Source: JBDIAG01 sp047974565
GTDB taxonomy: Bacteria > Actinomycetota > Actinomycetes > Actinomycetales > CAWJMD01
Length of the DNA: 64,000 nt
Reading direction: 5' to 3'
Assembly: GCA_047974565.1 (NCBI GenBank)
Contig: JBKECN010000077.1
Location: forward strand, 1 to 64,000
In this document: piece after piece, positions 1 through 8,818 of the stretch
Position numbering within the stretch: position 1 is the stretch's first letter
How the letters are laid out: each line of letters opens with the position of its first letter
Program-made: the position numbers and the translations under genes
Notes under the pieces: model-generated
Databases searched by the model: none
The model's input: only the letters and a program-made list of their open reading frames with translations
What the model was told of the DNA's origin: nothing

Positions 1-500
1 CGCCAGTCAAGACCTGAGGCGAGGGACTGGCCGAAGAGTTCGCAGTAGATCAACGCATCGTCGGGAGTCGTGCCCGCCAACACTTCCGGCGCCGACGGCG
101 CCACCATGTGCGCCCCGACAAACTGCCACGGCCGGACCACCTGCAACGCCATCCACGAATCGATAGGCGACGCCTCGTCCAATCTCGCGGACAACTCCAC
201 CCATGGACCCGCCAATGCGAAGTCCACCTGCAGAGGATCGAACCATAGATCGCCCATCCCTGGCCCCACGGGCAGGTCGAGACTGACGTGACACACCGCC
301 CCCGGAGCCCACCAATCCGCGGCCACGGCATGCTCACCCCGGGTCACGAAGGCAGTGAGAAACTCCGCCCGACGCACCTCACCGGCCCCGCGCAGGCTCT
401 CGGCCAGCACAATCGCCGCCCGATCACTCCGCTGCCGAAGATGCTCGGCAAAGGCCGCACCAGCATTGGCCACTAGTGCTGCATTGCTCCTACTGGTCAC
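1..500 (-). CDS. Unidentified protein, partial (runs off left edge)
   Basis: An open frame on the minus strand continues past base 1, so only the first ~166 residues are visible and there is no stop codon. The GTG start at 500 is chosen because it overlaps the TGA of the upstream toxin-like gene (GTGA at 497-500), which implies translational coupling. The protein begins with a helical, Ala/Arg-rich stretch, then has a Trp-rich region (ADWWAPG, DLWFDP, DSWMAL, RPWQF). No signal peptide or membrane segment is seen. I do not recognise the family. Because it is coupled to a ParB-like toxin candidate it could be an immunity or partner protein, but that is inference from position only. Confidence 0.65.
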   Translation of the reverse strand, partial: MTSRSNAALVANAGAAFAEHLRQRSDRAAIVLAESLRGAGEVRRAEFLTAFVTRGEHAVAADWWAPGAVCHVSLDLPVGPGMGDLWFDPLQVDFALAGPWVELSARLDEASPIDSWMALQVVRPWQFVGAHMVAPSAPEVLAGTTPDDALIYCELFGQSLASGLDW

Positions 501-1318
501 AGTTCAGGACCTCCCTTTCCGGCCTGCCGTCCAGGCCCGGCTGGGCCGCGCTTCGGGCCGATTTTCCGTGAGCCCCTAGTATTCGACATGCTCTCTTCTC
601 GACCTTTCCCGGTATTATCGACTTCACTCGCACGGGCAGGATCTCCCTTCCTCATCGAATCTTCTCCGAGGCGTATGGGAGGAGTTAGCTCTCCAAGAAG
701 TGCACGCTCCCAACCAGTGAGTTCTAGCTGGTTGGCGCAACGAAACACCACTGCTTGGCCCATCGTGCGAGGCTCAGACCCGACCCCATGAAGAGTCCTT
801 CCCGCCGGTCCAAGTTCCCCCCGATGATCAATGAGATCTTGACCCAGCTTGAGGAATCTCCCCTGTCGCTTCACTCCGTTGAACGGCGCATCCGCCGGGT
901 AGACCCTGGCCTCGATCTCGTCGAGACCAGCCTCCTGCGCAGCCCACAGACGACGATTATCCAGGCTGGTGAGCGCCCCGTCAGGCATTCGCACCACCTG
1001 GATCGGTTCGCTGACGTAGCCGTGATCCTTGAATCTCTGGACGAGGTCTTTAAGGGTGATCCTCTCGGCGGGCAGCCCCGGCCGCGGTAGGTATGTCTGT
1101 CCGCTGATCGTGTTCTGGGAGAAGCGGATCTGGTGGACAGGCACTTGCGTGACCGGTGGAGTAGCATCCGACGCAGGTCGTTGAGTCTCGCGGATCGGCT
1201 CCGGAACTGCCGGAGGTGTCGCCTTTCCCGTACCTCGGTTTGAGGCCACCTCCGTCGGCCGCGCTGACGGCACCCAGTCCCTTGACTCTTCCCGCACATT
1301 CAGATCCGGCATCGTCAA
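497..1318 (-). CDS. ParB-like nuclease-fold protein, toxin-like
   Basis: The 273-residue product has a disordered Pro/Thr/Arg-rich first ~60 residues, then a segment with the ParB/Srx-type pattern: IRFSQNTIS near residue 65, PIQVVRMPDG, and SLDNRRLWAAQEAG near residue 120. This pattern, a hydrophobic-FSQ-x-SI motif followed by a DNRRL helix, is familiar from ParB-like nuclease domains of polymorphic toxins (established for the family; this assignment is by eye). A basic Gly/Lys/Arg tail follows. There is no N-terminal export domain, so it is not a complete secreted polymorphic toxin; it may be an orphan toxin module or a housekeeping ParB-like protein. It is coupled by a GTGA overlap to the next gene. 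About 290 bases without a gene lie upstream. Confidence 0.6.
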   Translation of the reverse strand: MTMPDLNVREESRDWVPSARPTEVASNRGTGKATPPAVPEPIRETQRPASDATPPVTQVPVHQIRFSQNTISGQTYLPRPGLPAERITLKDLVQRFKDHGYVSEPIQVVRMPDGALTSLDNRRLWAAQEAGLDEIEARVYPADAPFNGVKRQGRFLKLGQDLIDHRGELGPAGRTLHGVGSEPRTMGQAVVFRCANQLELTGWERALLGELTPPIRLGEDSMRKGDPARASEVDNTGKGREESMSNTRGSRKIGPKRGPAGPGRQAGKGGPEL

Positions 1319-1607
1319 CCCCTCTCCATTGGCGGGACAGTAGGTCAGACTCAGCCGGCGCAGCCGCCGTCAACCAAGCATCTGTGGATAACTCCCGAGA
1401 CAGGTAGACAAAGGGGCTCTATATCGGTCGTGACACTCGCGCGCCAGATGGAGAATGCGCCAGAAGGCCGAAGAATCCGGAAATGTCTCGTGGGTCTGTT
1501 CTGAACCACCCGGACGGATCGTACGCGACCGCACTAGCAGATCGGAATGGAAACCGAGTGAGCCCGAGCGCGAGATGGGATTCGGAATTCGGTAAGGCGC
1601 GCGCCTG

Positions 1608-3440
1608 CTACTCCGGGTGCCCGTCCTGCGCGGGATCGGTGGCCTCAGCAGGAGTGGTGCGGTGGCCCACGTGGTAGCGATTCCGTCCGGACTTCTTGGC
1701 TCGGTACATCGCCCGATCGGCCGCCACCATGAGGCTCTCCGGTGTCATCCCGGGCTCGATGATCGCGGCACCGACGCTGGCGGTGACTCCATGCGGAGCA
1801 CCGATCGAGGCGATGAGCGTGACGATGTCCTCCGCGACATGGGCCACCGCACCGGGCTTGGCCCCCGGCATCAGCACGGCGAACTCGTCCCCGCCCAGGC
1901 GGGCCACCGTGTCGGCGGAGCGGAACCGGCGGTCCAGGGCGTGAGCGACCTCGATCAGCAGGGCGTCTCCGGCCGCGTGCCCGTGGGTGTCGTTGACCCG
2001 CTTGAAGTTGTCCAGGTCCAGTAGCAGCACTGCCCCGATCTGCAAGGGTGCGGACAGGCAGGCGTCGACGTCCGCACCGAACCTGCGCCGGTTGGCCAGG
2101 TTGGTCAGCGGGTCCCGGTCTGCCAGGGACGACAGGGTGCGGTGCACCCGGACGCGCTCGGTGACGTCGACCATCGTCACCAGCACCTCGCGGGTGCCCA
2201 CGCTGGTCTGCAGGCCGACCACGGACCACCCGACGACGACCTCCTCCCCTTCGATGCCCTGATCGGCCGCGACCCGTTCGCTGAATCCGGCCAGCACCTC
2301 GCGCACCGACTCCTCCAGCTCGGGCAGGTCCAGCTCGGAGACGGGCAGGCCCACCAGGGACGACAGGTCTCGACCCAGCATGTGGGCGGCCCGAGCGTTG
2401 ACCCGGCTCAGGGTCGCGTCGGTGGCCACCAGCAACTGGCCGTGGGGGGCGTCGCTGAAGATCCGTTCGAACCTGTCCCGGGCCTGGATGAGGTCACGCT
2501 CGCGTTCGCGTTCGCCGGTGACGTCCCGGGCCACGACGAGTACCTCACGCGCCAGGCCCTCACCGGGCAGCGGTTCAACGTCCAGCGCCAGGTGACGTGG
2601 CCCCTGGGGCGTGTGGATCTCCCCTTCGGTGTGGGTGCTCTCCCCCTCACCGGCCCAGGCGCACGCCTGCAGGAAGCGGGCGCCGAACTCCTCGGACATC
2701 GCCTCCACCAGGCCCCGGCCGGCCGGGTCGACGCCGGTGATGGCCTGCCCCACAGCAACTATCGGAGTGCCGTCGACCCCGACCACGTGCACGCTGGTGC
2801 CCGGCAGATGCTCCAACAGGGTCCGCCAGCGATCCTGGGCAACCGCCAGCCGGGCCGCCAAGGTCGCCTGCTCCGTGCGCGACTCCCGCAGCCGGGCCAC
2901 CGCCGACTGCAGCGGGGGGCAGAGCAGTACCCCGATCAGGAGGTAGAGGACGCCGCGACGCCAGTCGCTGGTAGCGAACTGGGGGCCTGCCCACAACACC
3001 GGAGCGATGAACAGCACCCCGGCCCCGGTGGCGACGGTCAGCAGCTGGACTCGGGTGCCGTAGAGCACCTGCCACAGCATGGGCAGCAGGGCCAGCGGCG
3101 CCACCCCGGACAACGAGCCGCCGGTCTGGCCGCGCACCACCTGCACGACCAGCAGAAACACCAGCCACGGCAGCACGGCGACCGTGGAACTGCGCGGGAT
3201 GAGCACGACGAGTGCGGCCACGACGATCAGCCCGACCAACGCCCCCAGCACCGCGAAGACCTGGTCCTGGGTGATCGGCGACCCCGGGCTCACCAGCAGT
3301 GAGCACATCCCCACCGCTGCAACCGTCAGGAACGGCGCGACATCGCGCAGCGGCCGTTCCCGTGGGCTGTAGACGGCGGGGGTACCTTCCACACAGCCAA
3401 TCGTGGCAGGTTCGAGCACCCCCTGCCGCCCGGAAGGCAC
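1608..3440 (-). CDS. Membrane PAS-GGDEF diguanylate cyclase
   Basis: The 610-residue protein likely makes the second messenger c-di-GMP from two GTP. The first ~190 residues hold about five hydrophobic membrane segments. Two PAS-like regions follow (~200-310 and ~320-440), each ending in wording typical of PAC segments (ARDVTGER, MVDVTERV). A GGDEF domain occupies ~445-600, with DRDPLTNLANRR at its start, the metal-binding DLDNFKRVND and an intact active-site LGGDEFAVL. I see no RxxD inhibitory site just before GGDEF (the residues there are SADTVAR). It stands alone on the minus strand; the minisatellite at 3631-4276 lies upstream, in its probable promoter region. It is one of three GGDEF-containing proteins in the window. 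Confidence 0.88.
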   Translation of the reverse strand: MPSGRQGVLEPATIGCVEGTPAVYSPRERPLRDVAPFLTVAAVGMCSLLVSPGSPITQDQVFAVLGALVGLIVVAALVVLIPRSSTVAVLPWLVFLLVVQVVRGQTGGSLSGVAPLALLPMLWQVLYGTRVQLLTVATGAGVLFIAPVLWAGPQFATSDWRRGVLYLLIGVLLCPPLQSAVARLRESRTEQATLAARLAVAQDRWRTLLEHLPGTSVHVVGVDGTPIVAVGQAITGVDPAGRGLVEAMSEEFGARFLQACAWAGEGESTHTEGEIHTPQGPRHLALDVEPLPGEGLAREVLVVARDVTGERERERDLIQARDRFERIFSDAPHGQLLVATDATLSRVNARAAHMLGRDLSSLVGLPVSELDLPELEESVREVLAGFSERVAADQGIEGEEVVVGWSVVGLQTSVGTREVLVTMVDVTERVRVHRTLSSLADRDPLTNLANRRRFGADVDACLSAPLQIGAVLLLDLDNFKRVNDTHGHAAGDALLIEVAHALDRRFRSADTVARLGGDEFAVLMPGAKPGAVAHVAEDIVTLIASIGAPHGVTASVGAAIIEPGMTPESLMVAADRAMYRAKKSGRNRYHVGHRTTPAEATDPAQDGHPE

Positions 3441-3630
3441 TGGCGGCGAGTCGTTTCCCCGGCCGCTAGTCGGTCGCTTCTCTCAAGTCGGTCTGGGCTC
3501 GAGGACGGGGTCGGGGATGGCCTGAGGTTCGCCGGCCGACGGACGGCGGAACGTTGGCGAGTCAGGGAGGCTCCGCCGCTGGCCCGTCCTGGGTTCTGCC
3601 CTGCGGCGGGTCTCGTAGTCCCCGGCCAAA

Positions 3631-4276
3631 CGTCACCCGGGGTCGCGTTTGGCGGTGCGGGGCGACCTCTAGCGTCGCCACCGGCCGCACTTCGTCACCC
3701 TGGTCACGTTTGGCGCCCCGGGGTGACCCCAACCGTCGCCACCGACCGCACATCGTCACCCGGGTCACGTTTGGCGCCCCAAGGTGACCTCTACCGTCGC
3801 CACGGACCGCACATCGTCACCCCGGTCACGTTTGGCGCCCCAAGGTGACCCCCAACCGTCGCCACCGGCGGCACTTCGTCACCCTGGTCACGTTTGGCGC
3901 CCCAGGGTGACCTCTAGCGTCGCCACTGGCGGCACTTCGTCACCCGGGTCACGTTTGGCGCCCCAAGGTGACCCCCAACCGTCGCCACCGACCGCACATC
4001 GTCACCCCGGTCACGTTTGGCGAGGCGCAACGTCACCCGGGTCACGTTTAGCAGTCCAAGGTGACCTCTAGCGTCGCCACCGGCGGCACTTCGTCACCCG
4101 GGTCACGTTTGGCGCCCCAAGGTGACCTCCAACCGTCGCCACCGACCGCACATCGTCACCAGGGTCACGTTTTGGCGCTCCAGGGTGACCTCTACCGCGG
4201 CCACCGGCGGCACATCGTCACCAGGGTCACGTTTGGCGAGGCGCAACGTCACCCGGGTCACGTTTGGCGGGGCGAA
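3631..4276. repeat. 12-copy hairpin minisatellite, 61-62 bp period
   Basis: The core CGTCACCNNGGTCACGTTTGGCG begins at 3631, 3693, 3754, 3815, 3877, 3938, 4000, 4031, 4092, 4154, 4216 and 4247. Spacing is 61-62 bp except for two half-steps of 31 bp, after copies 7 and 11. In the full units GGTCACGTTTGG is followed, after CGC, by CCCAAGGTGACC, which can pair in 10 of 12 positions, so each full unit can form a hairpin. Units differ at a few positions, including alternating linker types (CTCTAGCGTCGCC and CCCAACCGTCGCC). The array fills most of the 864 bases between the GGDEF gene and htpX, both on the minus strand. The remaining 3441-3630 holds nothing I recognise. Confidence 0.95.
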
Positions 4277-4304
4277 AGCCTTTCTTGTGGCCGCAGTCCC
4301 CGTA

Positions 4305-5159
4305 TCAGCGGCGGGCCATGGCCTGCAGCCGCGCGATCCGGTCGGCCATCGGCGGATGGGTGGCGAACATCCGGGTCACTCCGGAGGCGGTGAAAGGGTT
4401 GGCGATCATCGCGTGACTGGCGTTGACCAGCCTGCGCTCCGGAGGCAGCGGCAGGGCCTTCGTGCCGCGGTCGAGCTTGGCCAGCGCAGAGGCCAAGGCC
4501 AGGGGGTCGCCGGTGAGTTTGGCGCCGTCCTCGTCGGCGTCGTACTCCCGGGTACGGGAGATGGCCATCTGGACGATGCCGGCGGCGAACGGGCCCAGGA
4601 TGCTGATCGCCAGGGCACCGAGCGGATTCGGACGGTTGTCGTCGCCCCCGCCGAAGTACATCGCCCCGTAGGCGAGCCCGGTGATCACCGACGACGCCGA
4701 TGCCGCGATCGAGGAGGTGAGGATGTCCCGGTTGTACACGTGCATGAGCTCGTGGCCCAGCACCCCGCGCAACTCACGCTCGTCGAGGATGGCCAGGATT
4801 CCCTCCGTGCAACAGACCGCCGCGTGAGCCGGGTTGCGGCCGGTCGCAAAGGCGTTCGGCTGGTTCGTCGGCGAGACATACAGCGCGGGCATCGGCTGGC
4901 CGGCCTTGGCCGAGAGTTCGCGGCAGACCCGATACATCACCGGTTGCTCGGCCTCGGTCACCGGATAGGCCCGCATCGCCCGCAGGGCGATGCTGGCCGA
5001 GCGCCAGTAGGTGACCCCGTTCATCAGCAGGGCCAGCACCACCCCGATGATCAGCGCGTTGTAGTTGCGCCCGAACAGCAACCAACTGGCGAAGACGACG
5101 ATGGAGCCGAGCAGCGCCAGCAGCAGGGTCGTCTTGAGTCCGTTGTAGTGCCGGTGCAC
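4305..5159 (-). CDS. htpX: Membrane zinc metalloprotease HtpX
   Basis: The 284-residue protein matches the usual HtpX length and plan. Two N-terminal membrane segments (residues ~9-30 and ~33-53) are followed by the zinc site HELMH within VLGHELMHVYNRD near residue 140, two further hydrophobic segments, and the third zinc ligand in SRTREYDADEDGAKL. HtpX degrades misfolded or damaged integral membrane proteins, with its active site on the cytoplasmic face (family knowledge). The GTG start at 5159 leads directly into the first hydrophobic segment. It is transcribed away from the GH65 gene end, with 141 bases between, and appears to be a single-gene unit. I see no heat-shock operator. Confidence 0.93.
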   Translation of the reverse strand: MHRHYNGLKTTLLLALLGSIVVFASWLLFGRNYNALIIGVVLALLMNGVTYWRSASIALRAMRAYPVTEAEQPVMYRVCRELSAKAGQPMPALYVSPTNQPNAFATGRNPAHAAVCCTEGILAILDERELRGVLGHELMHVYNRDILTSSIAASASSVITGLAYGAMYFGGGDDNRPNPLGALAISILGPFAAGIVQMAISRTREYDADEDGAKLTGDPLALASALAKLDRGTKALPLPPERRLVNASHAMIANPFTASGVTRMFATHPPMADRIARLQAMARR

Positions 5160-5300
5160 GGTGCCGCCTCCTCAGGTCTGCCGCCCGACCCGGCCGGTGA
5201 CCGGCCGGGCCTGCGCGGTGGCCGCACGGATGCGGTCAGACGACATTGTGGCGGACCCTCGAATGGTGCGGGCCCTCACACGGGCGGCGGACGAACGGGC

Positions 5301-7823
5301 CTACTCGGTCCACTCCTCCTCGAAGTGCTCCTCCGGGAACTCCGGGACGCCGGCGGTGATCAGGCTGCCGTCGGCCCGGGCGGCACCGATCACCGGTGAG
5401 TTTCCGGTCAGGCTGGCCCGGCGCGGACCCTGACCGTCCAGGCGGACGGTGACGGTGGAATGCGGCTCCACCTGGACCACGTGGCCGCGCACGCTCACCG
5501 GCACCCCACGTTCGCCATCACAGGTGAACGAGATCTCCTCCTGACGCAGGTTCACCTCCAAGCGGCTGCCGAGCAGGAGCAGCGAGAACGTGAGCTCGGT
5601 CCATTCCTTGGGCAGTCGCGGGTCGAAGGACAACGCACCGGAATGGTCACGCATGCCCCCGAATCCGCAGACCAGCGCATTCCACACTCCGCCCGCAGAG
5701 GCGATGTGCACGCCGTCGGTGGTGTTCTGGTGCAGGTCGGCGAGATCGACGTACAAACCTGTGCGGAAGTACTTCAGCGCCATGTCCGCATAGCCGACTT
5801 CGGCGGCGATTATCGACTGCACCACGGCCGACAGGGTGGAATCACCGGTGGTGATCGGGTCGTAGTACTCGAAGTCGGCCCGCTTCTCCGACAACGAGAA
5901 CTGATCCCCCTGCAGGAACAGCGCGAGAACGACGTCCGCCTGTTTGAGTACCTGGAAGCGATAGATCACCAACGGGTGGAAGTGCAGCAGGAGCGGGCGC
6001 AGTTCTCCCGGGGTGTTCTCCAGATCCCACAGTTCGCGTTCCAGGAAGTGCTCGTCCTGCGGGTGTACGCCGAGAGTCTCGTCGTAGGGGATGAACATAC
6101 CCTCGGCGCACTCGGCCCATTCCTGGATCTCGGCCGGGGTGAGGTCCATCCGAGAGGCGAAACTCGCGTACTCCTCCGGCCGGCGCACCCCGAAGGTTCG
6201 CATCACCCCAGAGGCCTTGGCCAGGTTGTACTTGGCCATGACGTTGGTGAACAGGTTGTTGTTCACCACCGTGGTGTACTCATCCGGGCCGGTCACCGAA
6301 TGGATGTGGAAAGTCGCCTCGCGCGTGTCGTCCGGGCCGGTCTCCCGCCAGAACCCGATATCCGCCCACATTCGTGCGGTCTCGACAAGAATCTCCACGC
6401 CTTGCCCGTAGAGGAAGTCCTCGTCCCCGGTCGCCTCGCAGTACTTCATCAGCGCATAGGCGACGTCGGCGTTGATGTGGAACTGTGCGGTGCCGGCGGC
6501 GTAGTAGGCCGAGGCCTCCTCACCGTTGACCGTGCGCCACGGGAACAGGGCTCCGCGCATCGCCAGCTCCCGCGCCCGGGCGCGCGCCTTGGGCAACATC
6601 CTGGCTCTGAAACGCAATGCGTTGCGAGCCATTTCGGGATTGGTGTACGCCAGGAAGGGGATGACGTAGACCTCGGTGTCCCAGAAGTAGTGGCCTTCGT
6701 AGCCCGAGCCGGTCACGCCCTTGGCCGCCACCCCCAGGGTGTCGGCACGAGCCGCCGCCTGGGCCAGCTGGAACAAGGCCCAGCGGATCGCCTGCTGCAG
6801 TTCCGGGTGTCCGGCGACCCGGACGTCGGTGTGACGCCAGAACCGGTCGAGCCAACTGCGTTGGTTCACCAGGTAGTGGTCGATGCCCTGCTCGCGCACC
6901 CGGTCCAGGGTGCGTCGGCAGCGGTCGAAGAGTTCACGAACCGGCACCCCGCGGGAGGTGTGGTAGGCGGCGAACTTGGTTATCCGGATCGGCTTGTCAC
7001 GCTCCGCCCGCACCCGCACCACCTGCTTGATCAGGTCCTCGTCGGAGCGGATGAAGGCGTCGAAGGTGTTCTCGGTCTCGATCTGGTGGTCGACGCCCAC
7101 CCCGATGGTCATCCCGGAGTTGGCGGTGCGATAGCCGACCATCATCCGGTTGCCGTGATGCCACTCCCCTTCGTTGACCAGCACCCGGTGATTGAACTTG
7201 CCCGCCTTGCGGGGGTCGAAGGTATCGGCGGAGTTGGCGCCGACCGGGTGATACTCGTCCGCGCCGTCCTGCCGGTTGACCAACTGGGAGGAAATCACCA
7301 CCGGGGCGAACCCCGACAGCATCGTCACCTCGAAGGTGTAGATCACCACGTGCCGCTCGATGAACGACACCATTCTTGACGATGAGACTTTAACTCGTTT
7401 GCCGGACGGGGTGCGCCAGATGAGGTCGCGCCGGTAGACGCCGTCGGCGAAGTCGATGCTGCGCTCGTAACTCTCCAGCTCGGCGACCTGCAGCATGAGC
7501 GGCTCGTCGTCGACATACAGCTTGATCGTCTGGGTGTCGGGCACGTTGACGATGGTCTGCCCGGTGCGCGCGAAGCCGAACGCCTCTTCGGCGTGGTGGA
7601 TGTCCCAGGTCTCGTGAAATCCGTTGATGAAGGTGCCGTGCTGGGCACTCGCCCGGCCCTCCTCGGGATTCGCCCGCATTCCCAGGTAGCCGTTACCGAC
7701 CGCGAACAGGGTCTCGGTGGTACCCAGGTCGTCGTCCTCGTGTCGGGTCTCGACCAGCCGCCATTCGTTGGCGGGGAAGCGGGTGCGGTCCAGCGGGTCC
7801 TCGGCGAGCTCGGCCGCGTTCAC
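5301..7823 (-). CDS. GH65 family disaccharide phosphorylase
   Basis: This 840-residue protein has the layout of glycoside hydrolase family 65: an N-terminal beta-sandwich (residues ~15-290), an (alpha/alpha)6 barrel (~350-700) and small C-terminal sheet domains. The barrel contains EGHYFWDTEVYVIPF and the catalytic-acid region SVTGPDEYTTVVNNN, where the Glu is the expected general acid. Members phosphorolyse maltose, trehalose, kojibiose or related sugars to beta-glucose 1-phosphate plus glucose, or hydrolyse them; the exact substrate cannot be read from the sequence. It follows and overlaps a beta-phosphoglucomutase-like gene by 4 bases, which supports a true phosphorylase whose beta-glucose 1-phosphate is converted to glucose 6-phosphate. 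No transporter or regulator for the sugar is adjacent. Confidence 0.92.
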   Translation of the reverse strand: MNAAELAEDPLDRTRFPANEWRLVETRHEDDDLGTTETLFAVGNGYLGMRANPEEGRASAQHGTFINGFHETWDIHHAEEAFGFARTGQTIVNVPDTQTIKLYVDDEPLMLQVAELESYERSIDFADGVYRRDLIWRTPSGKRVKVSSSRMVSFIERHVVIYTFEVTMLSGFAPVVISSQLVNRQDGADEYHPVGANSADTFDPRKAGKFNHRVLVNEGEWHHGNRMMVGYRTANSGMTIGVGVDHQIETENTFDAFIRSDEDLIKQVVRVRAERDKPIRITKFAAYHTSRGVPVRELFDRCRRTLDRVREQGIDHYLVNQRSWLDRFWRHTDVRVAGHPELQQAIRWALFQLAQAAARADTLGVAAKGVTGSGYEGHYFWDTEVYVIPFLAYTNPEMARNALRFRARMLPKARARARELAMRGALFPWRTVNGEEASAYYAAGTAQFHINADVAYALMKYCEATGDEDFLYGQGVEILVETARMWADIGFWRETGPDDTREATFHIHSVTGPDEYTTVVNNNLFTNVMAKYNLAKASGVMRTFGVRRPEEYASFASRMDLTPAEIQEWAECAEGMFIPYDETLGVHPQDEHFLERELWDLENTPGELRPLLLHFHPLVIYRFQVLKQADVVLALFLQGDQFSLSEKRADFEYYDPITTGDSTLSAVVQSIIAAEVGYADMALKYFRTGLYVDLADLHQNTTDGVHIASAGGVWNALVCGFGGMRDHSGALSFDPRLPKEWTELTFSLLLLGSRLEVNLRQEEISFTCDGERGVPVSVRGHVVQVEPHSTVTVRLDGQGPRRASLTGNSPVIGAARADGSLITAGVPEFPEEHFEEEWTE

Positions 7824-8533
7824 GCAATCAGCTCCGCCAGGTCGGTGACCACCACGTCGGCCCCGGCCTGAGTGAGCTCGTCAGCACCGGCGCCGCGGTC
7901 GACCCCGATCACCAAGCCGAAGTCACCGGCCCGGCCCGCCTGGACGCCGCTGACCGCGTCTTCCAGCACCACGGCCTCGGCATTGGTGGCGTCGAGTTCG
8001 GCGGCGGCGTAGGCGAAGGTGTCGGGGGCGGGCTTGCCTGGCAGGCTGTTCTGTTTGGCGAGCTTGCCGTCCACGACGAGCTCGAACTTGTCCAGCAGGC
8101 CTGCCGCGCGCAGCACCGACGGCGCGTTCTGCGACGACGACACGACGGCGATCCGGGTGCCGGTGGCCAGCAGATGCTCGATCAACGCGACGCTGCCCGG
8201 ATAGGCCTGCACGCCATCGCGTTCGAGCACCTGGGTGAAGACCGCGTTCTTGCGGTTGCCGAGTCCGCACACCGTCTCGGCGGAGGCGGGGTCGTCCGGC
8301 TCGCCGTCGGGTATCTCGATGCCTCGTGAGGCGAGCATGGCTCGCACTCCGTCGTAGCGTGGCTTGCCGTCCACGTACGCGAAATAGTCGGAGTCGGTGT
8401 ACGGCTCAGGTATGCCACGGGAGGCGAGGAACTCCGAGAACATCTCGTTCCACGCGATCATGTGCACCTGCGCGGTTGGGGTCACCACACCGTCCAGGTC
8501 GAAGAGGGCCGCCTTGTAGTTAGTCCAGTCCAC
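7820..8533 (-). CDS. Beta-phosphoglucomutase-like HAD protein
   Basis: The HAD-fold product has the nucleophile motif FDLDGVVTPT near residue 10, motif II AVVSSSQNAPSVL, the Lys region GKPAPDTFAYAAAEL and motif IV VVLEDAVSGVQAG. It likely converts beta-glucose 1-phosphate to glucose 6-phosphate, serving the overlapping GH65 phosphorylase downstream. I chose the GTG at 8533, giving 237 residues and placing the nucleophile ten residues in, as is usual. An upstream ATG at 8617 would add 28 residues (PNDYFCNF...) without family support. About 285 bases upstream, as far as the nuoN stop, hold no gene that I can see. Confidence 0.88.
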   Translation of the reverse strand: MDWTNYKAALFDLDGVVTPTAQVHMIAWNEMFSEFLASRGIPEPYTDSDYFAYVDGKPRYDGVRAMLASRGIEIPDGEPDDPASAETVCGLGNRKNAVFTQVLERDGVQAYPGSVALIEHLLATGTRIAVVSSSQNAPSVLRAAGLLDKFELVVDGKLAKQNSLPGKPAPDTFAYAAAELDATNAEAVVLEDAVSGVQAGRAGDFGLVIGVDRGAGADELTQAGADVVVTDLAELIA

Positions 8534-8818
8534 GCGCCGGATCGTAGTGGGATCAGCCGGGTACTCACAGGCCTGCGCCGTGAGAAAGTTGCAGAAATAA
8601 TCGTTCGGGTCCGGCATTCCGAGGGATTACCAGCACCTCTGGGCGATTGTGGGTGTTTCGATTTGGATGCAGTTGATCACCCATTCGCGCACGCCAGGAA
8701 CGTACGCCTCCGAACGTACCCGCGGCGGACGTCCTGTGGTTGGTGAACGCCCGAGTCGCGGTGATTCGACGGGTACGGAGCCGAACGTGCAATCGTGAGC
8801 CGGAATCGCACCGGCGCG

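Noticed and set aside
3631..4276. CRISPR array
   Set aside because: The units are near-identical along their full 61-62 bp, including the linkers, so there are no unique spacers, and no cas gene is nearby.
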